Shown piece by piece: positions 19,340 to 27,371 of a stretch of DNA of 64,000 nucleotides. Position 1 is the stretch's first letter. Each line of letters starts with the position of its first letter. Under the pieces are notes generated by a model. It did no database searches. It saw nothing but the letters and a program-made list of their open reading frames with translations, and was not told where the DNA came from. Both the position numbers and the translations under genes were made by a program. The DNA is from Streptomyces sp. NRRL WC-3742 (GTDB lineage: Bacteria; Actinomycetota; Actinomycetes; Streptomycetales; Streptomycetaceae). Location: the NCBI RefSeq assembly GCF_000720635.1, contig NZ_JOCF01000020.1, positions 1 to 64,000 of the forward strand, in the 5' to 3' direction.

Positions 19340-20068
19340 ATGACGAACGAACCGATGATCGCTCTCCAGGACGCGACGAAGAAGTACGACGACGGCCCGC
19401 CCGCGCTGGCCGGGGTGAGCCTGTCCGTGGCGGCCGGTGAGTGCGTGGCGATCCTCGGCCACTCCGGCAGTGGCAAGTCGACGCTGCTGAACCTGGTCGC
19501 GGGGCTGGACAAGCCCTCCAGCGGCACCGTGACCGTCAACGGAACGCGGGTCGACCAGCTCGGCGAGGCCGGTTCGGCGAAGTACCGACGGGCTTCCATC
19601 GGCATGATCTTCCAGTTCTTCAACCTGCTCGACGACCTGACGGTGCTGGACAACGTGATGGTCCCGGCGCAGTTGGCCGGGATGGGCAAGCTCGAGGTGA
19701 AGCGACGGGCGACCGAGTTGCTCACCTCGCTGGGCATCGACCGGCACGCCAAGGCATACCCGCAGCGGCTGTCCGGCGGTCAGCGGCAGCGGGTGGCGGT
19801 GGCCAGGGCCCTGATGAACCGGCCGGCGCTGCTGCTGGCCGACGAGCCGACCGGCGCGCTGGACTCGAGCTCGGCCGAGGACGTGCGCCGGCTGCTGCTG
19901 GAGCTGAACGCCGACGGCCAGACCATCCTGCTGGTGACCCACGACATCCAGCTGGCCGCGACCACCGCGCGACGCACGATCGAGCTGGTGGACGGTGCCG
20001 TGGCCCGGGACATGGTCAACCCGGTCGGCGGCGCCACCTCCGACAGCCCGGCGGGAGCGAGCCGGTGA
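19340..20068 (+). CDS. MacB/LolD-type ABC transporter ATP-binding protein
   Basis: ATPase of 242 residues energising the permease encoded immediately downstream. It has Walker A GHSGSGKSTLLN, the Q-loop region MIFQFFNLLDDL, signature LSGGQRQRVAVARAL, Walker B LLLADEPTGALD and the switch His in VTHD. The gene overlaps the permease start by 4 nt (GTGA). It is divergent from the kinase-regulator pair, and export or envelope-stress functions are typical for this cassette. Confidence 0.95.
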   Translation: MTNEPMIALQDATKKYDDGPPALAGVSLSVAAGECVAILGHSGSGKSTLLNLVAGLDKPSSGTVTVNGTRVDQLGEAGSAKYRRASIGMIFQFFNLLDDLTVLDNVMVPAQLAGMGKLEVKRRATELLTSLGIDRHAKAYPQRLSGGQRQRVAVARALMNRPALLLADEPTGALDSSSAEDVRRLLLELNADGQTILLVTHDIQLAATTARRTIELVDGAVARDMVNPVGGATSDSPAGASR

Positions 20069-22473
20069 GCGCCCTGGGCAAGGTCGTGCGCTCCGGCGTC
20101 GGCCGGCGTCGTGTGCAGTCCCTCGTCCTGGCCCTGACGACGTTCGCGGCCGTCACCTCCTCGGTGCTCTCGCTCGGTCTGCTGGTCGTCGTGCAGGCAC
20201 CGTTCGAGCACGCCTTCAAGGCCCGGCACGGCGCGCACCTGTCCGTCCAGTTCGACGGCTCGAAGGCCACCGCCGCGCAGGCCGCCGCCACCGCGCACAC
20301 CGCCGGCGTCACCGAGGCGTCCGGACCGTACCCGGTCACCGCCGCCCTGAACACGGCCTTCGGCGCGGACTGCACCTGGGAAATCACCCCGGGCATGCCG
20401 CTTGCCGGTCGCGCCAACGAGCCGGTCGTCGCCACCACCCGACCCGACCTGGCCGGCACCTCCGGCCTGGACCATCTGGCCCTGGTCGACGGCAGGTGGC
20501 CGACCCCGACCGCCGCGAACGAGATCGTCCTGGCCTCATGGGACCACCACTGCGCGGACGGTTCCGTGGTGTTCGACTCGCTGCCGGGCAAGCCCTCGTT
20601 CAAGGTCGTCGGCCTGGCAAACTCGCTGACGAACACCGCGACCGGCTTCCTCACCGGCGACGGCTTCGCGCGGCTGAACGCCGCCGGCGCCAGGACCGAC
20701 GAGCAGATGCTCTACCGGTTCGCCGCATCCGGGACCGAGGCCGACCTCACCACGGACAAGCAGGCGATCACCGCCGCCGCGACGGCCGGTTCGGTCGAGA
20801 GCGGACAGTCCTACCTGGCCGCGGAGAAGCAGGCCGTCGGCACCGCGAAGTCCTACGTGCCGTTCCTGGTCGTCTTCGGCGTCCTCGGCCTGTTCCTGTC
20901 GGTGCTGATCATCGCGATCGTGGTCAGCGGCGCGGTGGTCTCGGGAATCCGGCGCATCGGGATCCTGAAGTCGCTCGGCTTCACCCCCTGGCAGGTGGCC
21001 CGCGCCTACGCCGCGCAAGCCCTGATCCCGGCGACGATCGGCGTGGTGGGCGGCACGCTGATGGGCAACGTGTTGGCCGTTCCGGTCCTGGGCAAAGCCG
21101 GCAAGGATCTCGGTGCCGCAGACACCGGCCTGCCGGTGTGGGTCAGCCTCGTCGTGCCGATCGGGACCTTGGTCATCGTCGGTGTCACCGCGCTCATCCC
21201 GGCACTTCGGGCCGGCCGCATGCCGGCGGTGCAGACCCTGGTCGTCGGCCGCTCCCCGAAGGCCCAGCGCGGCCAGGGTGCGCAGCGCCTGGCGAGCCGG
21301 CTGCCGCTGCCCCGGCCGATGTCGCTGGGACTGGCCCAGCCGTTCGCCAAGCCGGCCCGGGCCGTACTGGTCGGCGCCGCGGTGCTGTTCGGCGCGGTCA
21401 GTGTCACCTTCGCGGTGGGGCTGGAGAGCGCGTTCACCAAGTACTCGGACACGGGCAGCAACGGCCTCAACGCCGGGTCGATGATCGTGGTGCCCGCCGG
21501 CATGCCCGACGGCTTCCGCTCCCCCGGCGGCGGCCCTGCCAATCCCCACCTGGACTCCACCGGGGTGGCCGCCGCGCTCGCCTCGGTCCCGGGCACGAAG
21601 GCCGCGTTCGGCTGGGGCAACAGCGGCGCGACCGTGATCGGCGTGCCGCCGGGGGACCATACGGTGGTGGACACCACCACCGGTGACCTGTCCTGGACCA
21701 ACCTGGCTCTGCTGCACGGCCGCTGGTACCAGAACCCCGGCGAAGCCGTGGTCAACGACCACCTGGCCTCGGCGGTCGGCCTGCACGTCGGCGACACCGT
21801 CACCGTGGCGCAGGACGACAAGCGGCTGCCGCTGCGGATCGTCGGCATCGACTTCGACGCCAGCGGCGACGGGGCCGTGATGACCGACAACGCCACCTTC
21901 ATCGCCGCCGGTCTGACGCCGTACATCACCCAGTTCGACGTCGAGCCGGCCGACAACACCAGCGGCTCGGACTGGTCCCGCTCGGCCGCCCCCGCGCTGA
22001 CTCCGTTGCACGCCGAAGCCACCCCGAACATCAGGCACGAGAACCTCACGGTGCTCACCATGATCGCCCTGGTCGCCACCCTCACCCTGATGATGCTCGC
22101 GGTCGCCGCACTCGGCGTACTGAACACCGTGGTGCAGGACACCCGGGAACGGATCCACGACCTGGGGATCTTCAAGGCCCTCGGGATGACGCCCAAGCAG
22201 ACCATCGCGATGGTGCTGACCTCGGTGAGCCTCACCGGCCTGGTCGCCGGGCTGATCGGGGTCCCGATCGGGATGGCGGTGGAGAACGCGACGCTGACCC
22301 GGATGGGGAACGCGATCGGCAGGAACCTGCCGCCGAGCGTGACCCACGTCTACACCCCCGGGATACTGCTCCCGCTGCTCGCCGGCGGAATCGCGATCGC
22401 CCTGCTCGGGGCACTCCTCCCGGCCGGCTGGGCGGCTCGCTCCCGCACCGCCACCGCGCTGCGCACCGAGTAG
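20065..22473 (+). CDS. FtsX-like ABC transporter permease
   Basis: Membrane permease of 802 residues, GTG start, coupled to the ATPase gene. It has an N-terminal helix (residues 20-45), a large extracytoplasmic domain (about 50-265), then a three-helix FtsX core (FLVVFGVLGLFLSVLIIAIV onward). A second helix plus extracytoplasmic domain and a second FtsX core follow (LTMIALVATLTLMMLAVAAL near 670). This is the duplicated 10-helix layout of drug- or peptide-exporting MacB-like permeases in actinobacteria. The substrate cannot be told from sequence. Confidence 0.93.
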   Translation: MSALGKVVRSGVGRRRVQSLVLALTTFAAVTSSVLSLGLLVVVQAPFEHAFKARHGAHLSVQFDGSKATAAQAAATAHTAGVTEASGPYPVTAALNTAFGADCTWEITPGMPLAGRANEPVVATTRPDLAGTSGLDHLALVDGRWPTPTAANEIVLASWDHHCADGSVVFDSLPGKPSFKVVGLANSLTNTATGFLTGDGFARLNAAGARTDEQMLYRFAASGTEADLTTDKQAITAAATAGSVESGQSYLAAEKQAVGTAKSYVPFLVVFGVLGLFLSVLIIAIVVSGAVVSGIRRIGILKSLGFTPWQVARAYAAQALIPATIGVVGGTLMGNVLAVPVLGKAGKDLGAADTGLPVWVSLVVPIGTLVIVGVTALIPALRAGRMPAVQTLVVGRSPKAQRGQGAQRLASRLPLPRPMSLGLAQPFAKPARAVLVGAAVLFGAVSVTFAVGLESAFTKYSDTGSNGLNAGSMIVVPAGMPDGFRSPGGGPANPHLDSTGVAAALASVPGTKAAFGWGNSGATVIGVPPGDHTVVDTTTGDLSWTNLALLHGRWYQNPGEAVVNDHLASAVGLHVGDTVTVAQDDKRLPLRIVGIDFDASGDGAVMTDNATFIAAGLTPYITQFDVEPADNTSGSDWSRSAAPALTPLHAEATPNIRHENLTVLTMIALVATLTLMMLAVAALGVLNTVVQDTRERIHDLGIFKALGMTPKQTIAMVLTSVSLTGLVAGLIGVPIGMAVENATLTRMGNAIGRNLPPSVTHVYTPGILLPLLAGGIAIALLGALLPAGWAARSRTATALRTE

Positions 22474-22983
22474 AACCGGCCGCTCGTAGCGCTGGGGATC
22501 CACTGAGAGAGCGTCAAGGTGGTACGCCGTGCCCCACGCATGCGTGGGGCACGGCGGTTCCGGTACGGTCGCGAACTCGAACCACACCACCTTGCCGGGC
22601 CCGGCCGGGTGCCAGCCCCACGCGTGGGCCAGCGCCTCGACGAGCAGCAGGCCGCGCCCGCTGGTTGATTCGGCATCACGCTCCTGTCGCGGCAACTCCG
22701 GGCAGGGGTCGGACACTTCCACCCGCACACGTCCAGCGCCGCGCCGTACGGTGACGGCGCAGCGCTCCCTCGTGTGCAGCAGCGCATTGGCGATCACCTC
22801 GCTCGCACACAGCTCCAGTTCCCGAAGCGCCTCGGCGGAGAGCGGCACGTCCCACTCCCGCAGAATCGCCACCACCAACCGCCGAGCCGCCGGGACCGCA
22901 CCCGGTCCCGGCGGCTCGCCCCACTCCAGCGGCACCGGAAAGCGCGCGGTTTTGAGCGGGCTCACGATCAACTCAGACCCCAT
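22474..22983 (-). CDS. Anti-sigma-factor-type ATP-binding protein (RsbW/HATPase_c), 3' end lost or read through
   Basis: GHKL-type ATPase domain of the kind that regulates sigma factors in streptomycetes. The ATG at 22983 has GGAGG four bases upstream. The N-box is LCASEVIANALLH, followed by DPCPELP and the G-box TSGRGLLLVEALAHAWGW. The expected ending, GPGKVVWFEF, runs straight into the palindromic repeat, read as ATVPEPPCPTHAWGTA. The frame then has no stop until 20536, far inside the antisense strand of the permease gene. The end given here is therefore nominal, marking where the convergent permease stops. Either the protein is translated with a long junk tail or the gene is damaged at its 3' end. 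Confidence 0.7.
22525..22583. repeat. Palindromic repeat element, copy 1
   Basis: A perfect 32-bp palindrome spans 22525-22556, centred on GCCCCACGCATGCGTGGGGC. It is followed by a 25-bp tail (TTCCGGTACGGTCGCGAA...) shared with the copy at 25306. The element lies between convergent genes and would form a strong hairpin in both directions, so it may serve as terminator. The shared tail shows it is a dispersed repeat and not only a hairpin. Confidence 0.85.
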
Positions 22984-23120
22984 CAGTCCTCCATCACCAC
23001 GGATGGACGGAGAGCCGAAGGCAGCGCTCAGATCCACCCACAAGCCGCGACCGCCGGCCAGCGGTAGCGAAATGGACTCCGCCCATAGCTCTGCGCCATG
23101 GCAACGACACAGAAAGTAGT

Positions 23121-23185
23121 CGCAGAGTTTCTGCGAGTCAGCGATACTGTTACTCGCAGATTTTCGCCGAGTCGTGCGAGACTCG
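23121..23185. promoter_or_regulatory. Clustered inverted repeats upstream of the ABM/XRE operon
   Basis: Three dyads lie within 65 bp: CGCAGA-GTT-TCTGCG (23121-23135), CTGCGAGT...ACTCGCAG (23131-23159, 13-nt spacer) and CGAGTC-GTGCGA-GACTCG (23168-23185). The last one ends 24 bp before the ABM gene start. The repeated GCGAGT/ACTCGC core suggests an operator for the XRE regulator encoded in the same operon. This is inference. Confidence 0.55.
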
Positions 23186-23208
23186 ACCAAGCCTGGAAGG
23201 GGAGAACC

Positions 23209-23532
23209 ATGGGATTCGGCCTTGTTGTGCGGTTCGTCGCCCGAGACGCGGCATCGGCTCAAGCCTTCGACGCCTTGGCAGCGGAGACGCTTCAAGGAAT
23301 CCGGACCGCCGAGCCCGGCACGCTCCTCTATGTCAACCACGCGGTGCCGGACGAGCCGCATGTTCGAGTCTTCTACGAGCTCTACGCGGACCGCGAGGCG
23401 TTCGACGAGCATGAGCGACAGCCTCACGTCCGCCGGTTCCTTGCCGAGCGCGGCCAGTACCTCGAGTCATTCGAGGTCACCTTCCTCGAGGAGATCTCCG
23501 GCAAGGGCACCTCTCCCAACCAGGTCGCCTGA
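23209..23532 (+). CDS. Antibiotic-biosynthesis-monooxygenase (ABM) domain protein
   Basis: Small dimeric ferredoxin-like-fold protein of 107 residues, starting MGFGLVVRFVARD after GGGGAGA. The features fitting the ABM family are the LLYVNHAVPDEPHVRVFYEL strand pattern, YADREAFDEHE and the helix PHVRRFLAE. Such proteins act as cofactor-free monooxygenases or simply as small oligomeric accessory proteins. The stop overlaps the XRE-TPR regulator start (TGATG), so the two are co-expressed. The longer frame upstream runs through the inverted-repeat cluster and is rejected as start. Confidence 0.85.
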   Translation: MGFGLVVRFVARDAASAQAFDALAAETLQGIRTAEPGTLLYVNHAVPDEPHVRVFYELYADREAFDEHERQPHVRRFLAERGQYLESFEVTFLEEISGKGTSPNQVA

Positions 23533-24764
23533 TGACCGCTGAAGAAAGGCGGGCGTTCGGCGCTCGAGTCGCTCAGCTACGCAAGAGCCGCGGCTTGAGG
23601 CAGGATCAGCTCGCCGCAGCAATCAACCGAACTGCCAGTTGGGTCTCGCAGGTTGAGCGAGGCGTCCAGCCGGTTGTCCGCCTCGATGTGCTCCAGTTGC
23701 TGGCAAACGGCCTTGGCGTCTCCGTTCAGACACTGCGCCCCGATGCTCCGGTGCCCGCGGCACCAGCAGCCATGGACCAGCCCAACGACCTCGACCTGGC
23801 GCGACTCTCCCTCTCCGGGCACCCAGCCCTCGACGCATTGCTCGGCACACAACGTCAAACCGCTGCTCCTGACCTGGCCGAACTCACCACGGCTGTCGAG
23901 AGGCTCTGGAGTCTGACCCACGGCGCACGATTCGCCGATCTGAGCGCCGCCATCGCCGATGTCCTGCCACGGTTGGAACAGGCGGCGCGGGCATCCGGTG
24001 AGGGAAAGCGCGCGGAGATCCATCTGCTCCTCAGCCAGGCGTACCAAGCGGTCGCAGCCGCGTTCGTCCGTCAGGACGAGGCCGATGCAGCTTGGGTGGC
24101 CGCAGATCGCGCCATCCGGGCCGCCGAGTCATCAGGACACCCGCTGAACGTCTTCGCCGGGATCTATCGAATGGCCCACGCATTCGTGCGGCTCGAGCGG
24201 CTGGACCAGGCCGAACACGTAGCCGGGCCTGCGATCTCCGCCCTCCGGGCGTATACGTCGACCCCGAACCCGTCGGCAGAAGCCCTGTCGGTCCTGGGGT
24301 CGCTCCATTTGGTCCTCGCGCTGGCCGCCGCTCGTGGCGGTCAGCGCGAACAGGCCCGCAAAGCGATCGCCGGCGCCCGAGAGGTCGCCGCGCAACTCGG
24401 CGAAGACCGCAACGACTTCAACTTGGAGTTCGGCCCGACCAACGTGGAAGTGCAGGCGGTGTCCACGGCCGTCGACCTCGGGGACGCGGGTGAAGCCCTG
24501 GACCTCGGCAAGCGAATCGATGCCGGGCGGCTGTCGCCCGAGCGAAGGTCGAGGCTTATGATCGACCTCGGGCGTGCACACGCACAGCGACGTCAACTCG
24601 GAGAGGCGCTCGAGTGCCTCCTCCGTGCGGAAGAGGTGGCACCCGAGAGCGTTCGAACCCATGCGGCAGCTCGTGAAACGATCCATGAGTTGATCGCGAT
24701 CGCCGGCCGTAGTGCCCCGTCGGAATTGCTGAAGCTGGCCAAGCGGGCGAACGCCACGGGGTGA
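23532..24764 (+). CDS. XRE-family regulator with TPR-like C-terminal domain
   Basis: Transcriptional regulator of 410 residues. An N-terminal helix-turn-helix spans about 8-65 (RVAQLRKSRGLRQDQLAAAI and ASWVSQVERGV). The remaining 330 residues are helical TPR-like repeats (HLLLSQAYQAVAAAFVRQDE, MIDLGRAHAQRRQLGEALEC). The arrangement is common for actinobacterial regulators that sense a ligand or peptide with the TPR part. It overlaps the ABM gene by 1 nt. Codon use is less GC-biased than in its neighbours. It probably controls the operon through the inverted repeats at 23121-23185. Confidence 0.88.
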   Translation: MTAEERRAFGARVAQLRKSRGLRQDQLAAAINRTASWVSQVERGVQPVVRLDVLQLLANGLGVSVQTLRPDAPVPAAPAAMDQPNDLDLARLSLSGHPALDALLGTQRQTAAPDLAELTTAVERLWSLTHGARFADLSAAIADVLPRLEQAARASGEGKRAEIHLLLSQAYQAVAAAFVRQDEADAAWVAADRAIRAAESSGHPLNVFAGIYRMAHAFVRLERLDQAEHVAGPAISALRAYTSTPNPSAEALSVLGSLHLVLALAAARGGQREQARKAIAGAREVAAQLGEDRNDFNLEFGPTNVEVQAVSTAVDLGDAGEALDLGKRIDAGRLSPERRSRLMIDLGRAHAQRRQLGEALECLLRAEEVAPESVRTHAAARETIHELIAIAGRSAPSELLKLAKRANATG

Positions 24765-24775
24765 GGGCCCGGCTC

Positions 24776-24810
24776 GATCGTTGACTCCACCTCAACGATC
24801 TTCATTCGAT
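24776..24810 (+). terminator. Rho-independent-type terminator after the XRE gene
   Basis: The arms GATCGTTGA (24776-24784) and TCAACGATC (24792-24800) pair perfectly (9 bp) around a 7-nt loop, followed by the T-rich TTCATTCGAT. It lies 11 bp after the XRE gene stop. Confidence 0.75.
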
Positions 24811-24890
24811 CTTGTCTTGATACCGGCCCGGGATTTGTGGATCGTGGAACCCGTCACCACGACCACCCTCACCACCCGGAGCAAGCCCCC

Positions 24891-25280
24891 ATGCGCGTCA
24901 TCGCCCTCGACCACCTCGTCCTCAACGTCGCCGACATCGAGCGCTCGCTGGCCTTCTACACGGGCCTGCTCGGTATGGAGCCCGTCCGGGTCGAGGAATG
25001 GCGGGCGGGCAAGGTGTCCTTCCCGTCCGTCCGAGTCAACGCCGCGACCATCATCGACCTGTTCCACCGTCCCCGGAACGAGTCCAACGTCGACCACATC
25101 TGCCTCACCGTCGAACCCCTCGACTGGCAGGAGGTCGTCGACTCCGGCGTCTTCACCGTCCTCGACGGCCCCGGCCCCCGCTTCGGCGCCCGAGGCACCG
25201 CCACCTCCCTCTACGTCCAGGACCCGGACGGCAACACCGTCGAACTCCGCTGGTACCCCGAGGACACCCCTGCCGCCTGA
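24891..25280 (+). CDS. VOC-family (glyoxalase/bleomycin-resistance-like) protein
   Basis: Metal-binding VOC protein of 129 residues starting MRVIALDHLVLNVADIERS. It has two beta-alpha-beta-beta-beta modules. The candidate metal ligands are His in DHLVLNV, His in NVDHICLTVE and Glu in DGNTVELRWYP. The family covers glyoxalases, dioxygenases and antibiotic-binding proteins, and the substrate cannot be told. It stands alone behind its own promoter region, after the terminator at 24776. Confidence 0.9.
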   Translation: MRVIALDHLVLNVADIERSLAFYTGLLGMEPVRVEEWRAGKVSFPSVRVNAATIIDLFHRPRNESNVDHICLTVEPLDWQEVVDSGVFTVLDGPGPRFGARGTATSLYVQDPDGNTVELRWYPEDTPAA

Positions 25281-25305
25281 CCAACCCCGAACACCCGAAG
25301 ACCGC

Positions 25306-25363
25306 CCGCCGTGCCCCACGCATGCGTGGGGCACGGCGGTTCCGGTGCGGTCGCGAATTCCGG
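25306..25363. repeat. Palindromic repeat element, copy 2
   Basis: A perfect 34-bp palindrome spans 25306-25339, with the same core as copy 1 (GCCCCACGCATGCGTGGGGC). It has the same right-hand tail in the same orientation, differing by two substitutions over about 25 bp. It lies 26 bp after the VOC stop and forms the exact truncation point of the hydrolase remnant on the minus strand. Confidence 0.85.
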
Positions 25364-25522
25364 CAGCGGCTCGGCCAGGCGTGTGAAGAAGCCGCCCTCC
25401 TCCCGGGTCACCCCCGATCCGTGGACCAGCACCGCTACCGGACCTCGCGCTCCGGCTGCGCACACTGTGCCGAACAACGCGGTACGGTCCAGGGACCGAA
25501 ACGCCGTCTCGTGATCGACCAT
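25340..25522 (-). pseudogene. Truncated alpha/beta-hydrolase gene
   Basis: The minus-strand frame from the ATG at 25522 reads MVDHETAFRSLDRTALFGTV and then PVAVLVHGSGVTREEGGFFT, the N-terminal oxyanion-hole region of alpha/beta hydrolases. After about 60 residues it reaches FTRLAEPLPEFA and runs into the palindromic repeat. The nucleophile elbow and the rest of the roughly 250-residue domain are absent. It is a remnant whose 3' part was replaced at the repeat boundary. Confidence 0.65.
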
Positions 25523-25655
25523 GAGCAGATGGTAGCCATCCAGCGGGGTGCCAAGGCGCACCGTGGGTACACAACTCGAAGGAACCGGCGGTGTTGCACC
25601 GGTTGAACGAGGGATGGATCGATGATGCGCGGCGAGGGTACAAAGGGACGGTGAC

Positions 25656-26129
25656 GTGCGGATAGGGATCACGGGACATCGCGGGCTGACGGTCGAGGTC
25701 GAGGCGCGGGTGCGGCGGTTGCTCGCCGGTGCCCTGATGAGGGCTGATTCGGTGGAGCTGACGGTGGTGTCGTGCATCGCGGACGGGCCGGATGCCTGGA
25801 TCGCCGAGATCGCGCTCGCGTTGGACGGGCGGCTGGAGGTGGTCGTTCCCGCTTCTGAGTACCGGGGCGGGTTGCCGCAGTGGCATCACCCGGTCTACGA
25901 CGGGCTGTTGGCGCGGGCCTCCGCCGTGCATCGCACGGGGTTGACCGCTTCTGACGAGGCTTCGCACATGGCGGGCAGTGGGCTCCTCGTCCGGCACGTC
26001 GACAGACTCCTCGCCGTCTGGGACGGCCTGCCGGCGCGGGCCTTCGGCGGGACCGCCGACGTGGTCGCGTACGCCCGGTCGCGCGGCGTGCCGGTCGAGG
26101 TGCTCTGGCCGCAGGGCGCACGTCGGTGA
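25656..26129 (+). CDS. SLOG/Rossmann-like nucleotide-binding hypothetical protein
   Basis: A cytosolic protein of 157 residues with GTG start, beginning MRIGITGHRGLTVEVE. It contains VVSCIADGPDAWIAE, VVVPASEYRGG and LLAVWDGLPARAFGGTADVV. This order of strands and Gly-rich loops matches SLOG-type proteins that bind nucleotides or nucleotide-derived signals. Its role is not known. It stands alone, 140 bp from the next gene. Confidence 0.72.
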   Translation: MRIGITGHRGLTVEVEARVRRLLAGALMRADSVELTVVSCIADGPDAWIAEIALALDGRLEVVVPASEYRGGLPQWHHPVYDGLLARASAVHRTGLTASDEASHMAGSGLLVRHVDRLLAVWDGLPARAFGGTADVVAYARSRGVPVEVLWPQGARR

Positions 26130-26270
26130 GGGGCGGGCCCCGGGATCGGGTGGCCCGGAGCGTCCGGGGCATCACGCGATCCCAGCACATCGAGGTGATC
26201 TCGCCCTGAGTTACCGGAAGTTCGTGCTGAGATCTATCGGCCTTCGCCTCGGCCCAGCACAATCACCCGT

Positions 26271-27356
26271 ATGACGATCACTGCGGGTGTGTCGCCGTCG
26301 CCGCCCACGCACAACACGCCCCTCGCGCTCGCGCGGGGGGTCCTGACCGGTGGGGTGGTCGGGGCGTCACTTGCCGCGCTCGTGGTGAGCACCATCGTCG
26401 ACAGACCACCGCTGTTCGTCGCGGGGTTGGTCGTTCCCGTCGCCTACGGGCTGCTGTTCCGTCTGGCCGGTGCGCCGAGGCGGGCGCGGGAGGCGGCGGT
26501 CGTGCCTCGTACGGCGCTTGCGATGATCGAGAGCCGGGAGGCCGTCGACGGCGAGACGAGCGACGTGACGGTGCGGTTCGAGCTCTCCGTCGTGCCGGAC
26601 GAGGGGCCGGCGTTCCGGATGAAGATCACGCAGGGCATCAACCTCGTCGACCTGCCCGACTACCGGCCGGGCGGTGTCGTGGTGGTGCAGTACCCTCCGG
26701 ACCGGCCCTGGCGGGTGCAGATCGTCAAGCGGCCGACGCCGGAGTGGGAGGAGCGGGCGGCATCGGCGCGGCTCGATTCGGTGCCCGGGACGGCCACGGT
26801 GGCCGCGCCGCCGGAGGGGTGTGCCTTCGGCTTGGTGGCGCTGTTCGGCCTGTTGCTCGGTGCGGCTGCGGTGGTGCTGTTCTTCCGTGCGGAGCTGTTC
26901 GACCGGGGCGACGACACCCCGAAGCCGTCGGTTTCGACCACCTCGTCGACGATCGTCGTGTCCTCGGCGTCCGGAACGGTGGCCCTGGGCCCGGGCCAGT
27001 CGTTCCTCAACCAGGGCGAGCTGGACCGGGCCCTCGGCTCGCTCACCAAGGGCGAGGACACGGGCCAGGCGCTCACCGTCGTCGTGCAGGAGCGCCTGCT
27101 CTCGGTGGTGTTCTCGCCACCCGGCACGCAGGCCCCGGGGTTCGACCCCCGTACGCTGCCCTTCGACCGGTTCCCCGCCCTGGTCGCGGACGCCACCAGT
27201 ACCCTCGGGGTCCACTCCCCGCAGAGCTGGCAGATCACCGTCGAGCGTCTCACCGGCCCACTCGTCATCAGGGTCGTCGTGACCGGCGCCGAGGGCACGG
27301 CCACGCTGGAGGCGGACGGGCAGGGCCGAGTGACGCGCCGCGCTCCGGCGCGGTGA
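26271..27356 (+). CDS. Three-helix membrane protein with extracytoplasmic C-terminal domain
   Basis: Function not recognised. It has 361 residues. Two adjacent membrane helices lie at about 20-70 (LTGGVVGASLAALVVSTIVD and PPLFVAGLVVPVAYGLLF). A cytosolic beta-rich domain spans about 85-175 (DVTVRFELSVVPDEGPAF, VVVVQYPPDRPWRVQI). A third helix is at about 185-210 (CAFGLVALFGLLLGAAAVVL). The exported part of about 150 residues starts with a Ser/Thr stretch. The cytosolic segment resembles the DUF3592-type beta domain of the next gene, 16 bp downstream, so the two probably work together. Confidence 0.7.
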   Translation: MTITAGVSPSPPTHNTPLALARGVLTGGVVGASLAALVVSTIVDRPPLFVAGLVVPVAYGLLFRLAGAPRRAREAAVVPRTALAMIESREAVDGETSDVTVRFELSVVPDEGPAFRMKITQGINLVDLPDYRPGGVVVVQYPPDRPWRVQIVKRPTPEWEERAASARLDSVPGTATVAAPPEGCAFGLVALFGLLLGAAAVVLFFRAELFDRGDDTPKPSVSTTSSTIVVSSASGTVALGPGQSFLNQGELDRALGSLTKGEDTGQALTVVVQERLLSVVFSPPGTQAPGFDPRTLPFDRFPALVADATSTLGVHSPQSWQITVERLTGPLVIRVVVTGAEGTATLEADGQGRVTRRAPAR

Positions 27357-27371
27357 GGTGGCAGGAGGAAC

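Noticed and set aside
22525..22556. Palindrome as a CRISPR repeat
   Set aside because: Only two copies 2.8 kb apart, with genes and not spacers between them.
23098..23208. N-terminal extension of the ABM protein from 23098
   Set aside because: That stretch holds the inverted-repeat cluster and has no family resemblance. GGGGAGA lies right before the ATG at 23209.
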